Assembly: GCF_000176855.2 (NCBI RefSeq)
Contig: NC_015138.1
Coordinates: forward strand, 868,001 to 932,000
DNA: 64,000 bases
Direction: 5' to 3'
Source of the DNA: Paracidovorax avenae ATCC 19860
GTDB taxonomy: Bacteria; Pseudomonadota; Gammaproteobacteria; Burkholderiales; Burkholderiaceae_C
Positions within the stretch are counted from its first letter, which is position 1; the number at the start of each line of letters is the position of its first letter. The notes under the pieces were generated by a model. That model was not told the origin of the DNA, did no database searches, and saw only the letters and a list, made by a program, of their open reading frames with translations. Below are positions 18,790-25,804 of this stretch, in pieces. The translations under genes and the position numbers were made by a program.

Positions 18790-18802
18790 GCTCGGGGCCG
18801 GT

Positions 18803-19570
18803 TCAGCGGGGGGATTCGGTCGGTGCGGGGTGCGCGGCCCGGCCGTTGCCGGGGGCGCCCGGGCGGGCATTGAGGCTGCGCTCGATGGCGCGCATCGCCT
18901 CCAGGCGCTCGTTCAGCTGGTCGATGCGGCGCTGCCCGTCCTTGAGCTGCTGCGACTGGCGGTCCAGCTGGTCTTCCAGCCGGCGCTGCTGGAGCAGGCG
19001 GTTCTCGAGCAGCCGTGCCAGCGGCTGCAGCGATGTTGCGGCCGGCCGGTTGTCGGACAGCAGCTTCTGCACCAGGCCCAGCGAGCGCGCGGTGTCGGCC
19101 GGCTGCCGCGTCTGCAGCAGCACCAGGGCCAGCTGGAACGATTTTTCCGGGGGGCTGCCGGCATTGGCCTGGGCGTCCGACAGGCGGGCGATCTCGGCCA
19201 TGAGTTCGGGCGGCGGCAGGCTGCGGATGCGGTCGGCGTACAGCAGCATCTGGCGCGGCAGCGAAGCGGGTGGACGGGCGGACTCGGCATTTGCCGGGGC
19301 GCTGCCCTCCGCGGACGGCATGCCTGCGGCGTCCGCGTCGGGTTTGTCCGGCTCCTCCGCGGGCGCGGGAGAGGGTTCCGGCACGGCAGCGGGGACTGCC
19401 GGCACCGGTTCGGCCGGCGCGGGCTCGGGCGCGGCAGCGCAGCCGGCCAGCAGGGCCAATGCGGTCGCTATTGCCAGATGCGTCAGGTGCGCCAGGTGCG
19501 CCCCTGCGGGGCGCGCGGCACCGGCGCGGGGGCGTGCGCCATGGCGCGGCAGCGGATGATCAGGAGGCAT
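18803..19570 (-). CDS. QseG-position outer-membrane lipoprotein
   Basis: A 255-residue protein. An N-terminal hydrophobic segment ends in the lipobox LLAGC, then a Pro/Ala/Glu-rich linker, then a helical domain rich in Leu/Gln/Arg with a probable coiled coil (LLQQRRLEDQLDRQ..QQLKDGQRRIDQLNERL). It lies between glrK and glrR as qseG (yfhG) does in enterobacteria, where QseG associates with the GlrK/QseE kinase. Sequence similarity beyond the lipobox and coiled coil is weak, so the name is by position. Its ATG overlaps the glrK stop by 11 bp, and glrR starts 13 bp after its end. The N-terminus before the lipobox is unusually long and Arg/His-rich, so the true start is uncertain. Confidence 0.65.
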   Translation of the reverse strand: MPPDHPLPRHGARPRAGAARPAGAHLAHLTHLAIATALALLAGCAAAPEPAPAEPVPAVPAAVPEPSPAPAEEPDKPDADAAGMPSAEGSAPANAESARPPASLPRQMLLYADRIRSLPPPELMAEIARLSDAQANAGSPPEKSFQLALVLLQTRQPADTARSLGLVQKLLSDNRPAATSLQPLARLLENRLLQQRRLEDQLDRQSQQLKDGQRRIDQLNERLEAMRAIERSLNARPGAPGNGRAAHPAPTESPR

Positions 19571-21020
19571 GGGGCAGTTCGATGCGGAAGGGTGTACGTT
19601 CGCCGGCTTCGACGAGGCTCACGCGTCCGCCATGGGCGGCGACGTACTCCTGGACGATGGACAGGCCGATGCCGGTGCCGCGCGCGGCGTCTTCCGGCTG
19701 CCGCACCCCCCGGTAGAAAGGCTCGAAGATGCGGGCACGGTCATTTTCATGCACGCCGGGGCCTTCGTCGGTCACATCGATGCGGATGCGGTCTTCGAAA
19801 CGTATGAGTTGAATCAGAATCCTGCCACCCTGGGGCGAGAAACGGATCGCGTTGGAGAGCAGGTTGCCCACGGCCGAGGCGATCTTCTCGGCGTCCACCG
19901 GCAGCGTGACGGGCCTTCCTTCGACCACCACGTCGAGCTTGCGGGCCTGCCACTGCAGGCGCTGGGTCTCGACCTGGGCCTCGATCAGCGCCAGCAGGTC
20001 GGTGGGCGCGCGGTGCAGCTGGCGGGCCTCGAAGGCCGCGGCGTTGAAACGCAGCAGGGCCTCGATCTCGCCCTGCAGCACCAGGGTATTCTGGTGCAGG
20101 ATGTCCACCACCTCGCGCTGGCCCGCGCCCAGTTCGCCGGTCACGCCGTCCTGCAGCAGGGCGACGCCCTCGCGCATGGAGGCCAGGGGGGTCTTGAGTT
20201 CGTGGGAGATGTGCCGCAGGAACCGGGCCTTGTCGGCGTCCAGCTCCAGCAGCCGCACGCGCAGCCATTCGAGCTGCTGGCCCACGCGGCGGATGTCCAC
20301 CGGACCGGGGATCTCCACGGACTGGGCCAGTTCGTTCTCCCCCAGCAGGCGGATGGCGTGCTCCAGGCGCTTGAATGGCCGGGCGAGCCAGATGCCCAGG
20401 GCCAGGGCAAGCACGAGGGCCAGTACGATCACCCCGACCACCTGGTGGGTCACCTCGCGGCGGCTGGCTTCGATCTTTTCCTGCAGTTCGGCGCTGCGGC
20501 GGGTGTTGATGTCCTGTACGGACTGGGCAATGGCACCGTTCACGCCGTCGAGTTCCAGGAAGAGCCCGGCCACGGCGCGCTCGTTGTCCAGCGAGAGGGC
20601 CGGAGGACCGTCCAGCAGCGCGGTGACCTGGGCGAGGTGGGCGCGCCATTGCGCGGCGAGTTCGGGTGGCAGGCCCTTGGTTTCCAGGCGCTGCAGGATC
20701 TCGTGCGCCTCGCGCGAGATGTCGTCGAAGCGGCGGCGCAGCGAGCGGTCGGCCAGCACCAGCGATTGCCGGGCGGCGCGCTCCAGCGTCTGGCCGCGGG
20801 CGTTCAGGCTCTGGGCCGCGGCGTTGAGCTGGATGGCCTCCGCCGCGCCGTTGCGGCTCTGGACCATGAGCTGCTCCAGCGTGAAGATGGCGCGCAGCGA
20901 ACTGGCGCCCTGCAGCCCGGCGATGAGCAGGAAGGCCAGCAGCAGCATCTGCTGGAACGACAGTCCCCCGAGGGCGGCGACGCCCTGCTGGCGGCGGAAG
21001 AGGCGCGCGGCGAAGCCCAT
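19560..21020 (-). CDS. glrK: Sensor histidine kinase, GlrK (QseE) type
   Basis: A 486-residue membrane kinase. The first helix (QQMLLLAFLLIAGLQ) is followed by a ~150-residue mostly helical periplasmic domain. The second helix (VVGVIVLALVLALALGIWLA) leads into a HAMP segment (RPFKRLEHAIRLLGENELAQ). The phospho-acceptor box is HISHELKTPLASM, and the ATPase domain carries NLLSNAIRFS, DEGPGV and GTGIGLSIVQEY. It should phosphorylate GlrR. It heads the glrK-lipoprotein-glrR operon and follows miaB by 13 bp, so it may be transcribed with it. The start MGFAARLF is used; sequence further upstream lies within miaB. Confidence 0.9.
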   Translation of the reverse strand: MGFAARLFRRQQGVAALGGLSFQQMLLLAFLLIAGLQGASSLRAIFTLEQLMVQSRNGAAEAIQLNAAAQSLNARGQTLERAARQSLVLADRSLRRRFDDISREAHEILQRLETKGLPPELAAQWRAHLAQVTALLDGPPALSLDNERAVAGLFLELDGVNGAIAQSVQDINTRRSAELQEKIEASRREVTHQVVGVIVLALVLALALGIWLARPFKRLEHAIRLLGENELAQSVEIPGPVDIRRVGQQLEWLRVRLLELDADKARFLRHISHELKTPLASMREGVALLQDGVTGELGAGQREVVDILHQNTLVLQGEIEALLRFNAAAFEARQLHRAPTDLLALIEAQVETQRLQWQARKLDVVVEGRPVTLPVDAEKIASAVGNLLSNAIRFSPQGGRILIQLIRFEDRIRIDVTDEGPGVHENDRARIFEPFYRGVRQPEDAARGTGIGLSIVQEYVAAHGGRVSLVEAGERTPFRIELPHAS

Positions 21021-21033
21021 GCGGCCCTCTGCC

Positions 21034-22383
21034 TCAGTGCGCGGCCAGCGCGCCGTGGTCCGCCGTGACCACCTCGCCGCGCAGCGTGTAGGCCTTGGCT
21101 TCGGTGATGGTGACATCGACCATCTGCCCGACGAGCCGCGGGTGGCCCGCGAAGTTGACCACGCGGTTGCATTCGGTGCGGCCCATGAGCTCGCTGCCGT
21201 CGCGTTTGGACGCGCCTTCCACCAGGATGCGCTGCACGGTGCCCACGCGGCTTTCGCTGATCGACTTGATGTTGGCGTTGATGACGGCCTGCAGCTCCTG
21301 CAGGCGGCGCAGCTTGACCTCGTGCGGCGTGTCGTCGTGCAGGCTGGCGGCGGGCGTGCCGGGGCGGGGGCTGAAGATGAAGCTGAAGCTGTTGTCGAAG
21401 TGGATGTCGTCGATGAGCTTCATCATCTTGCCGAAGTCGTCCTCGGTCTCGCCGGGGAAGCCCACGATGAAATCGCTGCTCATGGCCAGGTCGGGCCGGA
21501 TGGCGCGCAGCTTGCGGATGGTGCTCTTGTATTCCATGGCCGTGTAGCCGCGCTTCATGGCCATCAGGATGCGGTCCGACCCGTGCTGCACGGGCAGGTG
21601 CAGGTGGCTGACCAGCTTCGGGATGCGCGCGTAGGCGTCGATCAGGCGCGGCGTGAACTCGTTGGGGTGGCTGGTGGTGAAGCGGATGCGCTCGATGCCC
21701 GGGATGTCGGCCACGTATTCCAGCAGCAGGGCGAAATCCGCCACCTCGGCCGTGCCGCCCATTTTGCCGAGGTAGGCGTTCACGTTCTGGCCGAGCAGGG
21801 TGACCTCCTTCACGCCCTGGTCGGCCAGGCCCGCGACCTCCACCAGCACGTCGTCGAACGGGCGGCTGACTTCCTCCCCGCGGGTGTAGGGCACCACGCA
21901 GTAGCTGCAGTACTTGCTGCAGCCTTCCATGATGGAGACGAAGGCGCTCGCGCCCTCGACGCGCGCGGGCGGCAGGTGGTCGAACTTCTCGATCTCGGGA
22001 AAGCTGATGTCCACCTGCGGGCGGGCCAGGGCCTCGCGCTGCGCCAGCAGCTCGGGCAGGCGGTGCAGGGTCTGGGGGCCGAAGACCACATCGACGTAGG
22101 GTGCGCGCTTGATGATCTCGTCGCCCTCCTGGCTGGCCACGCAGCCGCCCACGCCGATCTTCACGCCGCGCGCCTTCAGGTGCTTGAAGCGGCCCAGGTC
22201 GCTGAAGACCTTTTCCTGCGCCTTCTCGCGCACGGAGCAGGTGTTGAACAGGATCAGGTCGGCCTCTTCGGCGTTCTGCGTGGGCTCGTAGCCCTGGGCG
22301 GCATGCAGCACGTCCACCATCTTGTCGGAGTCGTACTCGTTCATCTGGCAGCCGAAGGTTTTGACGAAGACTTTTTTGGCCAT
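21034..22383 (-). CDS. miaB: tRNA-2-methylthio-N6-dimethylallyladenosine synthase
   Basis: A 449-residue radical-SAM methylthiotransferase that converts i6A37 to ms2i6A37 in tRNAs reading UNN codons. The N-terminal UPF0004 domain holds the three auxiliary-cluster cysteines ([33 protein letters not shown]). The radical-SAM CxxxCxxC motif is [15 protein letters not shown], and the C-terminal TRAM domain ends near [16 protein letters not shown]. Length and motifs are typical. It starts 123 bp downstream of a small exported-protein gene and runs directly into glrK. Confidence 0.96.
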   Translation of the reverse strand: MAKKVFVKTFGCQMNEYDSDKMVDVLHAAQGYEPTQNAEEADLILFNTCSVREKAQEKVFSDLGRFKHLKARGVKIGVGGCVASQEGDEIIKRAPYVDVVFGPQTLHRLPELLAQREALARPQVDISFPEIEKFDHLPPARVEGASAFVSIMEGCSKYCSYCVVPYTRGEEVSRPFDDVLVEVAGLADQGVKEVTLLGQNVNAYLGKMGGTAEVADFALLLEYVADIPGIERIRFTTSHPNEFTPRLIDAYARIPKLVSHLHLPVQHGSDRILMAMKRGYTAMEYKSTIRKLRAIRPDLAMSSDFIVGFPGETEDDFGKMMKLIDDIHFDNSFSFIFSPRPGTPAASLHDDTPHEVKLRRLQELQAVINANIKSISESRVGTVQRILVEGASKRDGSELMGRTECNRVVNFAGHPRLVGQMVDVTITEAKAYTLRGEVVTADHGALAAH

Positions 22384-22506
22384 GGCGGGAAATTCCGGAA
22401 AAGGGAGGGGCGGCGCCGTGCGGGCGCCGGATCCGGGCCGCGCGGGAGCGGCCGGGACATGGGGAGGGGGTGGGAACGGCGATGGCCGCCGGAGCGGCCA
22501 GTGCGT

Positions 22507-22962
22507 TCAGCTGCCGGAGCCGAACAGCGAATCGAAGAAGGAGCCGCCGCCGCTGCCCTTGCGGGGCACGGCGGCCTCCGCCTTGGTGAGGATCCACACG
22601 GTGTGCAGCAGGCCGGTGGCGGGCTCGATCGTGTAGTTGACGGTGAACGACTGGCCGATCACCGAGTGGGCCATCACCAGCGTGTTCTGCGGGCTGAAGA
22701 TGCGCAGGCCGGGCGCCATGCGGACGGTGCTGCCATTGAGCTGGGCCTCGGCCGTGCTGAGGACCACCAGGGTGCCGCGCTGGGCGGCCTCGGGAAAGTT
22801 GCGCACGCCGCCCATGCCGGGCTGCACCTGCTGCGCGGCGGCCGGAAAGGCCATGAAGACCGGGGCGGCCGCGCCGAGGGCCAGGAGCAGGGCGGCCGCG
22901 CGGGGCATGGAGGGGAAGGGAATGCGGTTCGTGGGGGGCTTGCAGCGGGTCATGGTGTTCAT
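22507..22962 (-). CDS. Small exported hypothetical protein
   Basis: A 151-residue protein with a signal peptide (AAALLLALGAAAPVFMAFPAAAQ, cleavage probably after AAA/Q). The mature part includes NFPEAAQRGTLVVLSTAEAQLNG, MAPGLRIFSPQNTLVMAH and YTIEPATGLLHTVWILT, and ends in a Gly/Ser/Phe-rich tail (GGGSFFDSLFGSGS). I do not recognise a domain of known function. The pattern suggests a periplasmic protein of a family seen next to miaB in Comamonadaceae. It is transcribed toward miaB with a 123-bp gap and away from the tRNA. Confidence 0.65.
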   Translation of the reverse strand: MNTMTRCKPPTNRIPFPSMPRAAALLLALGAAAPVFMAFPAAAQQVQPGMGGVRNFPEAAQRGTLVVLSTAEAQLNGSTVRMAPGLRIFSPQNTLVMAHSVIGQSFTVNYTIEPATGLLHTVWILTKAEAAVPRKGSGGGSFFDSLFGSGS

Positions 22963-23079
22963 CCAGGGGCTGAAGCGTGGAATTCTACGGCCCGGCCTGC
23001 TGGAGACGCCTGCCGGCCTGGCCCGCGGCTGCAGGAAGTTGTTGTGCGCTCTGAAAAAAGCGCTATACTTGAGGGCTCA

Positions 23080-23156
23080 GGCGCTTTAGCTCAGTCGGTT
23101 AGAGCGATGGAATCATAATCCACAGGTCCGCGGTTCGAATCCGTGAAGCGCCACCA
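23080..23156 (+). tRNA. tRNA with CAU anticodon (Met elongator, or Ile2 if modified to lysidine)
   Basis: A 77-nt cloverleaf including encoded CCA. The acceptor stem ggcgctt pairs with aagcgcc. The D arm is gctc...gagc, the anticodon loop atcataa has anticodon CAT (positions 34-36), and the T arm is cgcgg-ttcgaat-ccgtg. The top pair of the anticodon stem (27-43) is an A.C mismatch. CAU tRNAs are elongator Met, initiator Met, or Ile2 with lysidine. The paired first base of the acceptor stem excludes the initiator. Met is the likelier reading, but Ile2 cannot be excluded by eye. A terminator follows immediately. Confidence 0.9.
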
Positions 23157-23161
23157 GACAC

Positions 23162-23199
23162 AAAAAGCCTTGCAGGTCCAAAGCCTGCAAGGCTTTTTT
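23162..23199 (+). terminator. Rho-independent terminator after the tRNA
   Basis: A perfect 15-bp stem (23162-23176 with 23184-23198; core gccttgcagg / cctgcaaggc), a 7-nt loop and a terminal T run, starting 6 nt after the tRNA CCA end. A-run and T-run on opposite sides make it potentially bidirectional. Confidence 0.9.
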
Positions 23200-23212
23200 C
23201 CTGGAGCCCTGC

Positions 23213-23638
23213 ATGACGATCTCCATCCGGCCTGCCACCGTTTCCGACTTCGATGCCATCGCCGAAGTGTGGGAAGCCTCCGTCCGGGCCACGCACCATT
23301 TCCTGCCCGTGTCCGAGATCGAGGCGCTGCGCCCCGTGCTGCGCGAGCAATATCTGCCGGCGGTCGATCTGCAGGTCGCGGTCGGCGCCGATGGCGGGAT
23401 TGCCGGGTTCATCGGCACGGCGGCCGGAAAGATCGAAATGCTGTTCATCGCCCCGGCCGCGCGGGGCTCCGGGATCGGCTCCGCGCTGATGGAGCGCACC
23501 GACGCGCCGGAGGTGGACGTGAACGAGCAGAACACCCAGGCCCTGGACTTCTACCGGCGCCGGGGCTTTCAGGTCGTGGGCCGCTCGCCGCTGGACGGGC
23601 AGGGCCGTCCGTATCCGCTGCTGCATCTCCGGCGCTAG
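23213..23638 (+). CDS. GNAT-family N-acetyltransferase
   Basis: A 141-residue single-domain GNAT protein: MTISIRPATVSDFDAIAEVW at the start, the strand IEMLFIAPAARGSGIGSALM containing the acetyl-CoA pyrophosphate loop RGSGIG, then EVDVNEQNTQALDFYRRRGF, the typical N-x-x-A-x-x-F-Y motif. It resembles small E. coli YjaB-like enzymes. The acceptor substrate is unknown. A GGAG lies 6 nt before the ATG. Its stop overlaps the convergent DUF3325 gene stop by 4 bp. Confidence 0.85.
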   Translation: MTISIRPATVSDFDAIAEVWEASVRATHHFLPVSEIEALRPVLREQYLPAVDLQVAVGADGGIAGFIGTAAGKIEMLFIAPAARGSGIGSALMERTDAPEVDVNEQNTQALDFYRRRGFQVVGRSPLDGQGRPYPLLHLRR

Positions 23639-23970
23639 GGAGAGCCCTGGCAACGCAGATGGCCGAAGGTTGCCAGTGCCAGGCGCCCCATCCGTCGAGG
23701 CGCCCAGACCAGCAAGGCCATGAGGCCGAAGCCGCTGGAACTCCACAAAGTGGCCCAGAGCAATGTTCCCATGGCGATGCCGTCGGCAGCGGCGCACGCA
23801 AGCCATGCCAGCGCCCCCAGTCCTGCCGAAACGATTCGCAGGCCCGCAACCGATCTGCTGGATATGGGTGTGGGCAAAGTGTCCTGCACCCGCCGGGTCG
23901 CCAGGTACAGCAGCCACCATGCGGCGCCCAGGCAGGCCGCTGCGCAGGCTGTCAGCGCGCCCCCGCTCAT
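23635..23970 (-). CDS. DUF3325-like small membrane protein of the iron-uptake cassette
   Basis: A 111-residue protein with about three to four hydrophobic segments (LTACAAACLGAAWWLLYLA, ALAWLACAAADGIAMGTLLW, GFGLMALLVWAP). It is the last gene of a cassette whose order (TonB receptor, DUF3649, PepSY, DUF3325) is common for siderophore uptake loci in Comamonadaceae and Pseudomonas. The start overlaps the PepSY stop as ATGA, so it is translationally coupled. The role is unknown, probably accessory to iron release or reduction at the inner membrane. Confidence 0.65.
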   Translation of the reverse strand: MSGGALTACAAACLGAAWWLLYLATRRVQDTLPTPISSRSVAGLRIVSAGLGALAWLACAAADGIAMGTLLWATLWSSSGFGLMALLVWAPRRMGRLALATFGHLRCQGSP

Positions 23971-25508
23971 GCGGCGGCACTTCCGCGTGCCATGCGCTGC
24001 GCAGACCATGCTGCCACGGTGGCCAGCAGCAGCAACATGATGTCCACCCCGACCACCGCTGCCGGCGTGCGCGACCACGACGCGCCGTAGGCGCCCGTCG
24101 TCAGCGCATTCAGCACCACGCAGACCAACGCGAGGCCGGAGATGGCCATGGCCTGATCGCGCCAGGCCTTGGGACCACGCACCAGCGCAAGCGCCAGGCA
24201 GGCCAGCCAGGTGCCGTAGAACGTTGCGGCCTCCAGTTCCGCACGCGCCAAGCCCATGGCATGCGCTGCATCAGGGAGCAGGCGATTGGCAGCGAGGAAG
24301 GCCAGCGTGGCCACCACGGTGCCGGTCGTGCCGGCGACGCAGAGCGACTCGACCAGGCGCCAGCGCAGGCCCGGTGGCGTGCGCGCGCGCCGTGCTGCCA
24401 GCCAGTGCACCAGGCCGCTCGCGATGAGCACGCAGCCCGAAAGTCCCAATCCGAAGTACAGCCAGCGCAGCAGCGGATGCTCGAACTGGATGAAATGCAG
24501 GCCCGAGATGAAGCGCTGCACGCCCATGGCCGGCGCCGCCTCGAAGCGGTGCAGGGGGCGGCCGGTGGCGGCGTCGAAGAAAAGCTGGTCCAGGTTCATC
24601 GATACTTCGCGCGCATAGGAGCGGCGCAGCTCCACCGTGGCATGCCGGTCGCCCGGGTTCCACACGCGCAGGAAGTACGGCTCCGCTCCCGCGCCCCAGG
24701 TGCGGCGTGCCGCGTCGGCCATGGCGTCCAGCGATGCCATGGGGGCTGTCGCCGGACCTGCGCGCGGGCGCTGGTAGCGGCCATAGCCGTCGGCCTGCAA
24801 GGCGGCGCGGGCCTGGGGGCCGTCGCCGTAGACGCCTACGTGCGCCTGCGGAAAGTACAGCGACCAGAAGATCACCAGCCCCGACATCGTGATCGCCACA
24901 TGGAAGGGCAGGCCCATCACGCCCGTGACGTTGTGCAGGTCCAGGCTGCTGCGAGGCAGCCGGCTGCGCGGCCGGAAGGTGAAGAAGTCCGCCAGCAGGC
25001 GGCGGTGGATCACCACGCCTCCCACGAGCAGCACCAGCATGCCCATGCCGGCCAGGCCCACCAGCCACTTGCCCAGGTCCTTCCAGTCCCAATGCAGGCC
25101 ATAGTGGAACGGGAAAATGAAGCCGCTGGCGCCCCAGGTCTCCGGTGCGGGCAGCACGGCCAGCGTGGCCGCATCCAGGTAGCGCTGGCCACGCACGCCG
25201 TCCGGGCCTTGCCAGGACAGGCGCAGCACGGGCGTGCGTGGCGTGGCCCAGTCGATGCGCCATTGGCGCGCGCCGGCCGGCACCAGCGCCTGGACGACGG
25301 GCTGCAGCGCGTCCAGCGGCGGCGGGCGGTGCGGCGCCGGCAACCGGGTGGCGGGCATCATCCAGCGGTCCAGTTCCCGGTCGAACACGCTGAGCGTGCC
25401 CATCCAGAAGACGACCAGCAGCAACACTCCCAGCACGATGCCGCACCAGGTGTGCACACCGGCCATGCGCTTGCGCCAGCTGGCAGTGGTAGCCGGGGCC
25501 GCGTTCAT
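23967..25508 (-). CDS. PepSY-domain inner-membrane protein (iron-siderophore reductase-like)
   Basis: A 513-residue protein of the PepSY-associated TM (PiuB/FoxB-like) family. The N-terminal helix is preceded by RMAGVHTWCGIVLGVLLLVVFW, with the conserved His, and a large extracytoplasmic region follows. Later helices include WLVGLAGMGMLVLLVGGVVIHRR, LDLHNVTGVMGLPFHVAITMSGLVIFWSL, with several conserved histidines, and GLGLSGCVLIASGLVHWLA. Such proteins are thought to reduce ferric siderophores at the inner membrane using haem ligated by these histidines; that is family knowledge, not shown here. Start and stop overlap both neighbours by 4 bp (ATGA). Confidence 0.85.
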   Translation of the reverse strand: MNAAPATTASWRKRMAGVHTWCGIVLGVLLLVVFWMGTLSVFDRELDRWMMPATRLPAPHRPPPLDALQPVVQALVPAGARQWRIDWATPRTPVLRLSWQGPDGVRGQRYLDAATLAVLPAPETWGASGFIFPFHYGLHWDWKDLGKWLVGLAGMGMLVLLVGGVVIHRRLLADFFTFRPRSRLPRSSLDLHNVTGVMGLPFHVAITMSGLVIFWSLYFPQAHVGVYGDGPQARAALQADGYGRYQRPRAGPATAPMASLDAMADAARRTWGAGAEPYFLRVWNPGDRHATVELRRSYAREVSMNLDQLFFDAATGRPLHRFEAAPAMGVQRFISGLHFIQFEHPLLRWLYFGLGLSGCVLIASGLVHWLAARRARTPPGLRWRLVESLCVAGTTGTVVATLAFLAANRLLPDAAHAMGLARAELEAATFYGTWLACLALALVRGPKAWRDQAMAISGLALVCVVLNALTTGAYGASWSRTPAAVVGVDIMLLLLATVAAWSAQRMARGSAAA

Positions 25509-25804
25509 GCAGGCATGCCCGGTTGCAGCCACCAGCCCGCCGCGGCACAGCCCGCGGCGGCCAGGCCCAGCACGCCGGCCAGGCGCAGCAGCCGGGGGCA
25601 TGCCAGCGCCCAGAGCAACACGCCCAGGTAGGCCGGAAAACCCAGCATGGCGGCCGCCACGACGGCATCGGACGGCGCCAGCCCGCCGCGGGCCAGCGCG
25701 CTGGCGGTGGCCACGATCGCCAGATGCACCACGCCATAGCCGCCAGCCACGGCCACCACTGTACGTGCCGCGGTGCATGCCACCGTCACTGCGCTGTAAG
25801 CCAT
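25505..25804 (-). CDS. DUF3649-like small membrane protein
   Basis: A 99-residue protein with about three helices (VVAVAGGYGVVHLAIVATASALA, DAVVAAAMLGFPAYLGVLLWALA, LAGVLGLAAAGCAAAGWWL). This is the DUF3649 type that sits between a TonB siderophore receptor and a PepSY protein in iron loci. The ATG shares one base with the receptor stop (TGATG), and its stop overlaps the PepSY start (ATGA), so the whole cassette is translationally coupled. No function is established. Confidence 0.65.
   Translation of the reverse strand: MAYSAVTVACTAARTVVAVAGGYGVVHLAIVATASALARGGLAPSDAVVAAAMLGFPAYLGVLLWALACPRLLRLAGVLGLAAAGCAAAGWWLQPGMPA

Noticed and set aside
19852..23118. Plus-strand open frame of 1088 codons opposite glrK and miaB
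   Set aside because: Runs through two well-identified genes and a small one on the other strand; Arg/Ser/His-rich shadow without recognisable motifs.
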